Shown in pieces: positions 22,704 to 35,820 of a stretch of 64,000 nucleotides of DNA (positions are counted from its first letter, which is position 1; every line of letters starts with the position of its first letter). The stretch lies in the NCBI GenBank assembly GCA_021464415.1, contig CM038467.1, positions 36,301,226-36,365,225 of the forward strand. Direction: 5' to 3'. A program made the position numbers and the translations under genes. Origin of the DNA: Lonicera japonica. Taxonomy: Eukaryota; Streptophyta; Magnoliopsida; Dipsacales; Caprifoliaceae. The notes under the pieces were generated by a model. That model made no database searches, was not told the origin of the DNA, and worked only from the letters and a program-made list of their open reading frames with translations.

Positions 22704-24411
22704 TGACGCGCCGAAAATACTTCCGTGCTTAGGTACCCAAGTGTCGAACCACAAGGATAGTCGGAAAGACGATGTGGTGATTACGAGTCCAACGCTTTGT
22801 TTAAGAGAATTTGATTGGTTGATTTTAGTTGTTGATTTTAAAGTCTTGCAATAAAAATTAAAATGATGTAATAATATATGAGAAAAGGCTAAGGCATTAT
22901 AGAATTCATTTGTTTTGCAAAGTTAAGTAAAATCAATCTCATTCAAAGTTCTCAATGCAATTCCTAAGTGTTGAATATTTTACCCATTTCTAAGCAAAAG
23001 GGTGTGGATCAAAAGCAACCCATTCTCATATAAATGCCATATAAAGAAAGGGTGTAAGCAAATATCAACACAAGTGTATCTCTCATTTTTATCTTGTGAC
23101 AAAGGGTGTGAAGCAAGTGCAACTCATTCCCACATAATATCAACCAAGATTCAAACTTAAAATACACAAAAAGGAAAGGCAAAAATTTAAACTAGGCATT
23201 TAAGAAACTCATCGTTAGTTTCCCCTAGGCAAATGACTTGATTATGAAAATGGCCAACTACAATGAGTTTAGCTCGATAAATCATAACATTTCATTTGTC
23301 TAAGATTGGGAGGTCTAGGTGGAGGTCAAACCGTCCTATATAGACTTATTTGATAAATACAAATTGAATCCTTAAAATGATTAATGAAATTGTTTATGAC
23401 ATAAATTTAAAAGATCCTCTTTGACAATACTTTAAATAACAAGATGATGAGTCTCAAAATCACATAAAGTGTAGAAAGCACTCAACATATCATTAAAGTA
23501 TTAAAAGATTAAAATCTCAAATTTATGGTGTTTCCATGAATATCAAAGACTAATCATGCTTGGCAATGAAAAGTATCTCATTCAAAGAAAGAATGTACAT
23601 AGGCTAGTAAGAAATACACAAGTGTATCATCTCCTCATTAATGCTTGAGATCTATGTATACAAGGCATACAAAGTCAAATCATCATATGAAAATTATCTT
23701 ACTAGCTTATGAATGGTTGAAAAAATGGAGGAGATGAAGGATTCAAAAAGTATTTAACAATACTAACAATGGAATGAGAATTGAACTTACATAATTAATG
23801 CATTGCAAATTTCATCTTTTAGCCTTAGCAAAGAAATTACTCCATAATAAATGTAGAGACAAGAATTATCAAAGTGAACTCCATTTCTCTCTCTAGAAAA
23901 ATAACTATTACAAACTCTCTATAAATTAAGAAATGAGAAGTAATAAAAGTGTTCTCTCCAACACAACAATGAAGACTATAAATAGGAGAGTTGTGTTGGA
24001 TGCTAAAATAATAAACAATGCTTTTTATTTTTATTTTTATTGTTTATTTTTGGTGGAGAATTCCACTTTCTTGGATGCTCTTTGGTCACATGGAGAATTC
24101 CACTTTCTTTCTTTAATCACATGGACATGGAGACTTTCTTTCTTGGATGCTCTTTAATCACATGGAGACTTCCACTTTCTTGAATTCTTTTTGTCCATGA
24201 AAAATTCCAATATTGTATTAAATACAATATTTCTTGAAATCTAAAGACACCAAAATAAACACAAAAATATGCCTTTCCAAGCATTGTTAAATACAAAAGT
24301 GCTACGAGACTAATCGCGAAATAAGTTGGCAAATCGAGTAGTTTTAGAGAAATAAACGCGTCAAACAACTCCGAAAATGAGCAAATGAATGACAATATTA
24401 AGCGTTTATCA
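22704..24411 (-). mobile_element. 3' LTR of minus-strand element C1
   Basis: Reverse-complement LTR, from TGACGCGCCGAAAATAC to AAGCGTTTATCA. It is followed by CTCCCCCC, the complement of a G-rich polypurine tract, so this is the 3' LTR of an element reading right to left. It lacks roughly 45 bp near its U5 end that the other LTRs carry. Confidence 0.92.
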
Positions 24412-25920
24412 ACTCCCCCCGACTTATCTCTTGCTAGTCCCTTAGCAAGCAAAATAAAAATAACTATATATAATATCCGAAAATGCATTGATAAAATGCA
24501 CTAAGCCATTTTAAAAACTCCCAAGTTCCCTTAGAAGACGAGGTTTGTCTCGTGAGGGTTTACAGTGATGATACCCACAAACATCCGAAGTTAGAAATCT
24601 AAGTAGTAGAATTGAAGCATTTTCACGAATTGATTTAAGTGTTTGGCATTACTATTACAATTTCCAGAATGTTGGCATTTGAATAATGATCTCCATTGCT
24701 TACAATCTCCTTTAGAAACTAGTTCCACATTCCCATTTGAACACACTATGTATATGGATCTTTGACACAATTATTCTTAATCACAAATAGTTCTATTCAT
24801 CAATAGTGGAAGAAAGAAATCTTTCAAAAACAAAAGCTCAAGAACTTTGTCAATTCTAAACACTTTTTTTTTTTTTTATCTTTTACTTGGACTTTTTGCT
24901 AAATTAGCTCAAGGTGGTTTGCATCTCTATGGAGGGCAGCGGTCTCACTTTGTAATTTTGCATTCATAACTTCTTCTTTTTTTTCTTTTTTTTTAAATGC
25001 ACAAAGGAAGCTATTCACCCCCTTTTCCATATGGTAACCTTTGCCTATCCTTAATATTAGACAAAATGACTTATGAATTTAGTCAAGTGAAGCTTAAAGT
25101 CAATATTAAGTTTAAAAGTCATCCAAGTTTTTAAAATTTTTTTAAGTGCCATGCATGTGTCCCCTCTAAGGAGGATCTTTTCGAAAGAGCTTTTATTGCA
25201 TTTGAACATTATTTCTCTCTACACAAGATGAAAATCACTCTATGTGATACCAAAGACTAAATCAAACCACAACATTATGCATATTCATAGGAAACTACAA
25301 GGCACAAGAATCTAAATGAAGCAATGCCATGGAGATTATCACTCAACTACCTATCCAAATTAAGAATTTCATGTCAAAAACCATCAATTCAAAGACAATT
25401 CTAAAAAAAATTATCATCATATTTCAAACTTCGATAGGATGGTAAAATCGATCCTAGCATGGAGAAAATTAATATGAAAGAAAGCATGCTTGAGAATTTG
25501 AGATTTGAAAGTGCTCACCCCCCAACTTAAAGTTGGTATTGTCCCCAATGCTTTTGAAGACCACGAAAAGTGGGCAAATTCTTGAAAAATTGCTTTCCAA
25601 TTTCTCCAAAAAAAAGTTAGAATTAATTTCAAAGCTACGATATAAAAAAAAAATCTAAGAAAAACGGGTTAGCATTAGTCCAACATAACATGAAAAATTA
25701 AAACTCAAGCCATCACAAGTAGTTATGCTAAAATAATGCAACAACCCAAAAAGAAATAAAAATAAAAAAATGGAGTTTTTTTTTTTTTTCCTTTTTTATT
25801 TTTTTTATAGGAGAATCACCTCCCTATGGTAGTGGACTCCAAATTTTTTTTTTATCTGTTTTTTTTTTATTTATTTATTTTTTTTTATTTTTTTTTTAGG
25901 AAAATCACCTCCCTACAGCA
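24412..25920 (-). other. 3' internal region of C1 with polypurine tract
   Basis: The polypurine tract (GGGGGGAG on the minus strand, 24413-24420) primes plus-strand DNA. The next kilobase is nearly identical to 29092-30105 in C2. From about 25430 the two diverge, although both keep a CACCCCCCAACTT-like stretch and later a GTGGACTCC stretch. Long T runs lie at 25777-25895. No env-like frame is seen. Confidence 0.75.
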
Positions 25921-26116
25921 GTGGACTCCTTGAGATGCCACCCTTTTTCTTTCGCCGAAAGGTGCGACCTCTTGTCGGATCTCCCTTCCCCTTTTCGTGC
26001 TATTATCCCTTCTCCCTCTTCATCTTCCTCAAAACTCAATCTCTTTTTTTTTTTTGAATACCATCATTCTTCCAACGTCATTTTTATAGTTTCTCTTACA
26101 AAAATAACCCGATATC

Positions 26117-26908
26117 ATGTCGAACACTCACCGTTATACAGGTCGTCCATGTGTGGCTTGTGCTTATAGCCACAAAAGATGTCCTCTATCTTGCGAAAAT
26201 GCACGAATTTTTCCAAATGTGATTGATCGTCAAGATTATCACACGATTTTCACTGTTTTCGGGGTGAAAAACGTTGCATCCTTTTTGTAAGATATCCCCG
26301 AAGATCAACTTTTTAAGGCTCTTAGTTCGTATCTTCTTGAAGCCACGGCGAGGATTGAGAATTCCGTTAGAGGTTGTACTTCTCTCCTTGCTTCTTTTGA
26401 AGAGAAGGTGGAAGAGTTACAAGCACGGGTGACGGCATTAGAGGCTCGTTTGGAAAGGGGATCTTCTTGTGCTAACACATTATGCTCCTTTGCTCCCCTT
26501 GGAGATTCCTCGAGGTTCCCTTTGTCGGCAGAAAATAACTTGCCTGATGTTATTCCGACTGCAATGAATCTTCCAGAACCCGCTCCCAGAAGTTTTTTAA
26601 GGCTCCTTACGCCGGGAGAAGAGATTGCACCTGAGATCCCTCTGCCTACCGTGAATCTTATAGAAAACGGGGCTTCTCTAACTGAAGTGAATTTGCCGTC
26701 TCTTCTGAATCCGTTCTATGACCAGGCTACCTTAGATGCCGTTTACCATGCGGCCTCGGATAGTTTTTTATCGCAATCTTCACAAGATGATTTTATTGCG
26801 AGTTTTTCCGAAACAACGGCCCCTCTTTTTGAGTATTCTTCTTCTGATTTAAGTAGTATTTTGAATTTTGGTGCTGACGATCTTCAGATTCTTCAGCCTT
26901 TTTTTTGA
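26117..26908 (+). pseudogene. LBD (LOB-domain) transcription-factor gene inside element C1
   Basis: The 263-codon reading starts MSNTHRYTGRPCVAC. It has the LOB zinc motif C-x2-C-x6-C-x3-C at residues 12, 15, 22 and 26. A GAS-like block (FTVFGVKNVASFL, then IPEDQLFKALSSYLLEATAR, then GCTSLL) and a heptad-like coiled coil (EEKVEELQARVTALEARL) follow. These are the three parts of a class I LBD protein, a plant-specific DNA-binding factor. The single defect is TAA at codon 58 (26288-26290); the frame is otherwise open to TGA at 26906. There is no intron. The C-terminal half is acidic and Ser/Leu-rich, with no match I know. It lies antisense to the element and takes the place of gag-pol. Confidence 0.82.
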
Positions 26909-26929
26909 ATGATTAGGAAATGTGCACCT

Positions 26930-27289
26930 CCAGTGAGGGCTTTGTACAAATGTTTAGATGAGAAGATCAATGTACTTTTTTTTTTTTTTGAATTTTCGCA
27001 AGATGATTTTTTCTTTTGTGAACTTATGCGAAGATCAATGTACAAATTTCCGGGCATAAGCCCGGAAGGGTGATCTCGAATAAATTTTTTTTTCACCAAA
27101 AAATAATAATAATAATAATAATAATAATAAGTAGGAAAAGTAATTTACAAAGAAAGACCTAAAAAATAATAATAATAAGTAGGAAAAGTAATTTACAAAG
27201 AAAGAGAATACTTACAAAGTGATTTTTTTTTTTTTTACAAAACCCGTAATCCGTCTTTCGCCGTATCCCCGGCAACGGCGCCAAAAACT
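26930..27289 (-). other. Leader of element C1 with primer site
   Basis: Read on the minus strand this is the leader of the family, including the RDHPSGLMPGNLYIDLRIS reading and the putative intron. The tRNA-Asp primer site TGGCGCCGTTGCCGGGGA is at 27266-27283, directly after the LTR. T runs and an (AAT)n stretch (27104-27130) interrupt it. Confidence 0.82.
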
Positions 27290-29091
27290 TGACGCGCTGG
27301 AAATACTTCCGTACTTAGGTACCCAAGTGCAGGTTGTCAAGTTATAATACTTGGGAAGTCCAAGTGTCGAACCACAAGGATAGTCGGAAAGACGATGTGG
27401 TGATTACGAGTCCAACGCTCTATTTAAGAGAATTTGATTGGTTGATTTTAGTTGTTGATTTTAAAGTCTTGCAATAAAAATTAAAATGATGTAACAATAG
27501 ATGAGAAAAGGCTAAGGCGTTATAGAATTCATTTGCTTTGCAAAGTTAAGTAAAATCAATCTCATTCAAAGTTCTCAATGCAATTCCTAAGTGTTGAATA
27601 TTTTACCCATTTCTAAGCAAAAGGGTGTGGAGCAAAAGCAACCCATTCCCATATAAATGCCATATAAAGAAAGGATGTAAGCAAATATCAACACAAGTGT
27701 ATCTCTCATTTTTATCTTGTGACAAAGGGTGTGAAGCAAGTGCAACCCATTCCTACATAATATCAACCAAGATTCAAACTTAAAATACACAAAAATAAAA
27801 GGCATAAATTTAAACTAGGCATTTAAGAACTCATTGTTAGTTTCCCCTAGGCAAATGACTTGATTATGAAAATGGCCAACTACAAGGAGTTTAGCTCGAT
27901 AAATCATAACATTTCATTTGTTTAAGATTGGGAGGTCTAGGTGGAGGTCAAACCGTCCTATATAGACTTATTTGATAAATACAAATTGAATCCTTAAAAT
28001 GATTAATGAAGTTGTTTATGACATAAATTTAAAAGATCCTCCTTGGCAACACTTTAAATAAGAAGATGATGAGTCTCAAAAACACATAAAGTGTAGAAAG
28101 CACTCAGCATATCATTAAAGTATTAAAAGATTAAAATCTCAAATTTATGGTGTTTCCATGAATATCAAAGACTAATCATGCTTGGCAATGAAAAATATCT
28201 CATTCAAAGAAAGAATGGACATAGGCTAGTAAGAAATACACAAGTGTATCATCTCCTCATTAATGCTTGAGATCTATGTATACAAGGCATACAAAGTCAA
28301 ATCATCATATGAAAATTATCTTACTAGCTTATGAATGGTTGAAAAAATGGAGAAGATGAAGGATTCAAAAAGTATTTAACAATACTAACAATGGAATGAG
28401 AATTGAACTTACATAATTAATGCATTGCAAATTTCATCTTTTAGCCTTAGCAAAAAAATTACTCCATAATAAATGTAGAGACAAGAATTATCAAAGTGAA
28501 CTCCATTTCTCTCTCTAGAAAAAACTATTACAAGCTCTCTATAAGTTAAGAAATTGAGAAAATAAAAGTAAGACTCTCCAACACAACAATGAAGACTATA
28601 AATAGGAGAGTTGTGTTGGATGCTAAAATAATAAACAATGCTTTTTATTTTTATTTTTTTTATTTTTATTTTTATTGTTTATTTTTGGTGGAGAATTCCA
28701 CTTTCTTGGATGCTCTTTGGTCACATGGAGAATTCCACTTTCTTTCTTGGATGCTCTTTATTCACATGGACATGGAAACTTTCTTTCTTGGATGCTCTTT
28801 AATCATATGGACATGGAGACTTTCTTGAATTCTTTTTGTCCATGGAAAATTCCACTATCTTGAATTCTTTTTGACCATGGAAAATTATAATATTGTATTA
28901 AATACAATATTTCTTGAAATCTAAAGACACTAAAATAAACACAAAAATATGCCTTTCCAAGCATTGTTAAATACAAAAGTGCTACGAGACTAATCGCGAA
29001 ATAAGTTGGCAAACCGAGTAGTTTTAGAGAAATAAACGCGTCAAACAACTCGGAAAATGAGCAAATGAATGACAATATTAAGCGTTTATCA
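27290..29091 (-). mobile_element. Middle LTR, shared by C1 (as 5' LTR) and C2 (as 3' LTR)
   Basis: On its left it has a primer site, as a 5' LTR should. On its right it has CTCCCCCC, the complement of a polypurine tract, as a 3' LTR should. One LTR therefore serves two internal regions. The 1802-bp sequence runs from TGACGCGCTGGAAATAC to AAGCGTTTATCA. Confidence 0.9.
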
Positions 29092-30455
29092 ACTCCCCCC
29101 GACTTATCTCTTGCTAGTCCCTTAACAAGCAAAATAAAAATAGCTATATATAATATCCGAAAATGCATTGATAAAATGCACTAAGCCATTTTAAAAACTC
29201 CCAAGTTCCCTTAGAAGACGAGGTTTGTCTCGTGAGGGTTTACAGTGATGATACCCACAAACTTCCGAAGTTTGAAATCTAAGTAGTAGAATTGAAGCAT
29301 TTTCACGAATTGATTTAAGTGTTTGGCATTACTATTACAATTTTCGGAATGTTGGCATTTGAATAACGATCTCCATTGCTTACAATCTCCTTTAGAAACT
29401 AGTTCCACATTCCCATTTGAACACACTATGTATATGGATCTTTGACACAATCATTCTTAATCACAAATAGTTATATTCATCAATAGTGGAAGAAAGAAAT
29501 CTTTCAAAAACAAAAGCTCAAGAACTTTGTCAATTTTAAGCACTTTTTTTTTTTTATCTTTTACTTGAACTTTTTGCTAAATTAGATCAAGGTGGTTTGC
29601 ATCTCTATGGAGGGCAGCGGTCTCACTTTGTAATTTTGCATTCATAACTTCTTCTTTTTTTTCTTTTTTTTTTAAATGCACAAAGGAAGCTATTCACCCC
29701 TTTTCCATATGGTAACCTTTGCCTATCCTTAATATTAGACAAAATGACTTATGAATTTAGTCAAGTGAAGCTTAAAGTCAATATTAAGTTTAAAAGTCAT
29801 CCAAGTTTTTAAAAATTTTTTAAGTGCCATGCATGTGTCCCCTCTAAGGAGGATCTTTTCGAAAGAGCTTTTATTGCATTTGAACATTATTTCTCTCTAC
29901 ACAAGATGAAAATCACTCTATGTGATACCAAAGACTAAATCAAACCACAACATTATGCATATTCATAGGAAACTACAAGGCTCAAGAATCTAAATGAAGC
30001 AATGCCATGGAGATTATCACTCAACTACCTATCCGAATTAAGAATTTCATGTCAAAAACCATCAATTCAAAGACAATTCTAAAAAAAATGATCATCAAAT
30101 TTCAAACTTTCAAATTTTTTATTTTTTTTTTGAAGCTCTACACGCATGAAAAATTCAGAAATTGAAAAGCCATTAAAGTTTAAGTACATTACCCCCCAAC
30201 TTGAGGAATGCATTGTCCTCAATGTGAAGAGAACAAGAAATCAGCAATCTTCCATTTGGCTTTTCGATTTTCATGAGGAAAAGAGAGCTATTTTCAAAGC
30301 AAAATTACTATATGTACACACTAACAAAAAAGACGGGTTAGAATTAGATAAAACATAACATGCATGCATTACAACCACATTTCAATCCTCATATCATGTT
30401 TATCAAACCAAACCCAAAAAGGAAGGAAATAAAATAAAGCAAAAAATGTTTTTTT

Positions 30456-30490
<35 letters not shown>

Positions 30491-30529
30491 AAAAAATTTA
30501 AAATTATATACAAACATCACCTATGCTTG
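29092..30529 (-). other. 3' untranslated region of C2
   Basis: The polypurine tract is at 29093-29100. The region between the integrase stop and the LTR has no env-like reading frame, although many Athila elements carry one here. Long T/A homopolymers occur near 30115-30130 and 30447-30486. Confidence 0.75.
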
Positions 30530-31775
30530 TTAGGTATAGGTCGGATCTTCAAGAGTGGTGGACTCCTCTTGAGGTGGGAATTCTAAAAATGGCTTAAGGC
30601 GTTGCCCGTTCACTTTGAACACAAAGCCGGTTTTGGGATCTTCAACATTCACGGCCCCAAAAGGGAATACATGTCGAATAATGTATGGGCCGGTCCAACG
30701 AGATTTCAGCTTTCCCGGGAAAAGATGCAAACGCGTGTCATAAACTAGAACTTTGTGCCCGAGTTTAAATTATTTTCTTAAAATAGATTTATTATGAAAA
30801 AATTTTGCACGTTCTTTGCTTATCTTATCATTTTGGTATGCATCCCTCCTTAATTCCTCCAACTCCTCAAGTTGTAACTTTCGGTTGCTTCCGACATTTT
30901 CAATATCAAAATTCATCATTTTAATTGCCCAAAATGATCTATGTTCCAACTCAACGGGAAGATGGCAAGGCTTGCCATATACTATTCGATAGGGAGACAT
31001 TCCTAAAATTGTTTTAAAAGCCGTACGGTAAGCCCAAAGTGCATCGTTAAGACGCAATGACCAATCCTTGCGATTTGGATTTACCGTCTTTTCAAGAATT
31101 TGCTTTATCTCCCTATTGGCAAGTTCGGCTTGGCCATTGGTTTGCGGATGATAAGCGAGTGATACTTTGTGATTTACCCCATATTTTTGCATTAATGATT
31201 CAAAAGGTTTATTGCAAAAATGAGTACCACCATCGCTTATAATCGCTTTGGGAGTGCCAAACCTTGCAAGAATATTTTCTTTTAAAAATCGGATCACCAC
31301 TTTGTGATCATTTTTCTTGCAAGCTTGGGCATCTACCCACTTGAAAACATAATCAACCGCTACTAAAATATAAAGGTTACCGAAAGAGGATGGGAATGGT
31401 CCCATGAAATCGATTCCCCAATAATCGAACATTTCAATCACCAAGATTGGATTAAGCGGCATCATGCTTTTTCTTGTAACCCCTCCTAACATTTGGCATC
31501 TCGGGCATGATTTGCAATGTTGGTAGGCATCTTTGAATAATGTTGGCCAATAAAGGCCACTTTGCAAGATCTTGACGGCCGTCTTTTTGGCCGAGAAATG
31601 TCCACCACAAGCTTCATTATGGCAAAAGCTTAGAACTTTTTCGAACTCGTCATTGGGAATACATCGTCGAATGATTTGATCCGCCCCATACTTGAACAAG
31701 TATGGGTCATCCCAATAGAAACGGTTGACCTCGGACAAGAATTTCCTTCGGTCTTGGGCATTCCATGGCTTGGCA
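30530..31775 (-). pseudogene. pol: Integrase of Athila-like element C2
   Basis: Integrase inserts the DNA copy into the genome. An HHCC finger ([11 protein letters not shown] to CPRCQ) is followed by the catalytic core [17 protein letters not shown] and the glutamate in [19 protein letters not shown]. The C-terminal part has WTGPYII and no chromodomain. One nonsense codon (TAA, 30770-30772) lies near the end. The frame is joined to the upstream pol frame by a one-base loss near 31770. Confidence 0.92.
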
Positions 31776-34700
31776 TTTTTCCGGTGACAAGATAGTTCAC
31801 GATATCGGCATACCATGGTGAAGAAGAGATTGTGAATAGTTGCTCATCCGGAAAAGAATCTTTAATAGCACTCTCTTCAATGTGGTCGGTGAATGAAAGG
31901 CGAGATAAATGATCCGCCACCACATTTTCAACACCCTTCTTATCCTTTATGAAAAGATTGAATTCTTGTAGGAGAAGAATCCATCTTAGAAGCCTTGGCT
32001 TTGCATCTTTCTTTGTGAAAAGATACTTGAGGGCCGTATGATCGGTGAAAATGACAATAGGTGACCCAATGAGGTAGGACCGAAATTTGTCGAGGGCAAA
32101 GACAATAGCCAAGAGTTCTTTCTCGGTGGTGGTGTAATTCATTTGAGCCTCATTGAGAGTTCGGCTCGCATAGTAAATGACCCCGGGCTTTTTGTCCTTT
32201 CTTTGGCCGATGACCGCCCCCACGGCGTAATCACTTGCATCGCACATGAGTTCGAATGGCAAACTCCAATCGGGGGTTTGCATGATGGATGCGGTAGTGA
32301 GCATGTGCTTGAGTTTTACAAAGGCTTTTTCACATTCCTTGTTCCATTCAAATGGGGCATTTTTCAAGAGCAACTTGCACATGGGTTTATCAATGGTGCT
32401 AAAATTTTGAATGAACCTTCGGTAGAATCCGGCATGCCCCAAGAATGAGCGAACATCCTTGATTGACTTGGGGGTGGGGAGCTTTGAGATAATTTCAATT
32501 TTTGCCTTGTCAACTTCGATTCCCTTCTCCGAAATAATGTGCCCTAAGACAATGCCCTTTGTCACCATGAAATGACATTTCTCCCAATTAAGAACAAGTT
32601 GTTTCTCAATGCATCTTTCTAAAATCTGCTCAACATTCAACAAACAATTATCGAATGACTTACTGTAAACGGTAAAGTCATCCATAAATACCTCTAAGGT
32701 CTTTTCCACCATGTCGCTAAAGATACTTAGCATGCACCTTTGAAAGGTCGCTGGTGCATTGCACAACCCAAATGGCATCCTTCGATATGCAAAGGTGCCA
32801 AAGGGGCATGTGAAGGTGGTTTTCTCTTGATCATTTAAATCAATCTCAATTTGGTTGTACCCGGAGAATCCATCTAAGAACGCGTAAAATTCATGCCCGG
32901 CTACTCTTTCGAGTGTTTGGTCCAAAAATGGAAGCGGGAAATGATCTTTACGTGTTACTTCATTAAGCTTACGGTAGTCAATGCACACTCGCCACCCGGT
33001 GGTGACTCTTTGGGGTATTAATTCATTTTGTTCATTTTTTACTACTGTAAGCCCGGATTTCTTTGGTACAACTTGGGTTGGACTCACCCATTTGCTATTG
33101 GAGATTGGATAAATGATTTTTGCATCTAGCAATTTCAATACCTCATTTCTTACAACTTCTTGCATATTTGGGTTCAAGCGGCGTTGAAACTGTCTAGATG
33201 GTTTAGCATTTTCCTCCAAGTGGATTTTGTGAGTGCAAATTAAAGGATTAATCCCTTGGAGGTCAGCTAGTGTCCAACCAAAAGCTTTCTTATGTTTATT
33301 AAGCATACTTACCAACCTCACCTCTTGCTCTTTTGAGAGTTCGGAAGAGATTACCACAGGGTAGGTTCTGGAAGCACCTAGGAAAACGTACTTCAAGTTG
33401 CTTGGCAATGGCTTGAGCTCCATTTGTCCCTCAAGCTTTATTGTTGGATCGGATGTGCTCCCCTTTTGCTCCTTCGGATCTTGAACCTTATTATCAAGTA
33501 AGAAAAACACTTGCAAACACTCATCAAATTCATTGGAAGTGGTTAGATTCTCTTCCATTGAATCCAAATCGTAAGTATTATTAAAATGATCTTGGACTAA
33601 TGACTCTATCATGTTCACATGTTCACTTTTTTCATCAAAATCATTTTGTTGTTTGCTTAAAGAGAACACATTTAGCTCAAGAGTCATGTTTCCAAAAGCC
33701 AATTTAACAATTCCATTCTTGCAATTAATGATGGCATTAGATGTGGCAAGAAATGGTCTTCCTAAAATGACAGGAATTTCATTAGCGGGATTTGCTACCG
33801 GTTGCATATCAAGAACAATGAAATCAACGGGAAAGTATAATTTATCAATTTGCACAAGAATATCCTCTATTATCCCTCTTGGTATCTTAACGGAGCGATC
33901 CGCTAATTGAATTGTCTCTTTGGTGGGTTTCAACTCTCCTAACCCCAATTGTTGGTACACCGAAAAAGGAAGCACATTAACACTAGTTCCCAAATCAAGT
34001 AAAGCATTTTTTATGCGACAATTGCCAATTAAACATGAAATGGTTAGGCAACCAGGATCTTTAAATTTTGGAATACGAGTGCCTTGCATGATAGAGCTCA
34101 CTTGCTCTGTCATAAATGCTTTTTTCTTAACATTCAACCTTCTTTTTGTGGTACACAAATCTTTGAGAAATTTAGCATATGAAGGTATTTGCTTGACCGC
34201 GTCAAGCAATGGAATGTTGATCTTGACTTGCCTAAACACATCAAGAATTTCGGTGTTGCAATTTTCCTTATGAGGTTGATTTAACCTTTCGGGAAAAGGG
34301 ACTTTGATGTTATTTCTGATTTTTTCTATGTCCTTTTTCTCATTCCTCTTTTCCTCTTCCTTTTCCCTCACATTCTTTTCTTCTTCTACTCCTTCACTTG
34401 GTGTTGACTCGGCTATGTCCACCGGCGTTTGGGCCTTAGGAACTATAGTTTTGTCAATCATCTTTCCATTTCTAAGGGTTGTGATGGATTTCAACTCCTC
34501 TACATTCCCACTCGACTCCCCTTCAATTATCATGGCTTGCCCTCTAGGATTAGCTATTGGTTGGGCCGGAAACTTTCCTTTTTCTTGGGTTGTTAAAGCG
34601 GTGGTGAGTTTGGACATTTGAGTTTTCAAATCACTAACATCTCTATTGGTTTTGTCTACAAACTGCCGCAAAAGAGTCTCCAAATTTGAATTTAGGTTTG

Positions 34701-35820
34701 GGTTTGCTTGACCAAAAGAGTTGTTTTGGGGTGGAGGTGGTCTTGGTTGGTAGGAATTTGCATTCGAATTTTGATGAGTATTTTGATTTCCCCCCCAACT
34801 AAAATTAGGATGGTTCCTCCACCCTTCATTGTACCTTTGAGAAAATGGATCATTGTGTGGTCTAGGATACGAGTTCATGGCATTCACTTGTGAGGGGCTT
34901 TGGAGAACCTCTTTAAAGGCCGGGATTGTGTGACATTCCTCCGTAGAATGCCCCACCTTCTCACAAATGACACACAATTGACTTGATGACACTACATTGA
35001 CATCTCTAAGCTTGTTTGTCTCTAAGGCCTCTACCTTCTTAGACAATTGGAACAACCTTACCCCCATGTCATCATCATTGGATATTTGGTACAACCCACC
35101 ATTTCCCAGAGGTTTGGCCTTAGGTTCCTCGGTATAGGTGTTCCAATTTTGGGCACCTTCCGCCAATTCATCAAAATACAACAAGGCCTCCTCAGGACTT
35201 TTACTCAAAAATTGACCATTACACATGGTCTCTACAAATGTACGCATTTTGGGAGTAAGAGATTCGTAAAAATAGCTTACAAGGCTCCATGTTTCGTGGC
35301 CATGGTGAGAACATGCGTTTAAAAGTTCCTTGTATCTTTCCCAACACTTGTAAAAACTTTCATTTTCTTTTGGCGAAAAATTGGATATTGCCCTTCTCAA
35401 AGCGTTGGTCCGATGGACGGGAAAGAATTTTTTCAAAAACTCCGATTGAAGTACTTGCCAAGACCGAATAGATTGCAGTCTTAGAGCATTCAACCATAAT
35501 TTTCCTTTATCTTTTAAGGAGAAAGGAAAAAGTTTTAAACGCATTACTTCCTCATTGGTGTTTGCCTCACGAAACGTGGAGCAAACTTCCTCGAAATCTT
35601 TCAAATGTAAGTACGGATTTTTAGATTCCATACCATGAAAAGAGGGGATATGTTGAAGCATACCTGGCTTGAAAGAGAATGTTCCCGCTTGTCCGGTGGG
35701 GAGAATGATGCAAGAATTAGACGTCGTCCGAGGTGGTTGAAGATAATCCCTCATTGTTCGAACCGGAGGATGGTGATTATTGTTTTCTCCGGTATTTGAC
35801 TCATTATCCTCGTCAGCCAT
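31770..35820 (-). pseudogene. gag-pol: gag, protease, RT and RNase H of Athila-like element C2
   Basis: The frame has about 1,350 codons and no internal stop. Gag starts at MADEDNES and has the Athila pattern MRDYLQPP, FHGMESKNPYLHLKDFEEVC, PFSLKDKGKLWLN and SFYKCWERYKELL. A CCHC knuckle, CVICEKVGHSTEEC, follows. The protease carries DLGT where D-S/T-G is usual. The reverse transcriptase contains the catalytic FMDD (in 32674-32688) and MPFGLCNAPATFQRCM. RNase H has ELMCDASDYAVGA, TTEKELLAIVFA and NVVADHLSRL. The frame stays open 43 codons upstream of the chosen ATG (to 35949); that extension, RDHPSGLMRENLYIDLRIS, recurs in other copies and may be translated. The only lesions are the frameshift near 31770 and the integrase nonsense codon. 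Confidence 0.93.

Noticed and set aside
30146..30358. 70-codon plus-strand frame in the C2 3' region
   Set aside because: Not present in the diverged C1 counterpart; no domain.
29092..30529. Env-like gene expected in Athila
   Set aside because: Only short frames and homopolymers are present; no transmembrane or signal sequence.
33611..35471. Several plus-strand open frames over C2 gag-pol
   Set aside because: All are shadows of the conserved minus-strand polyprotein.
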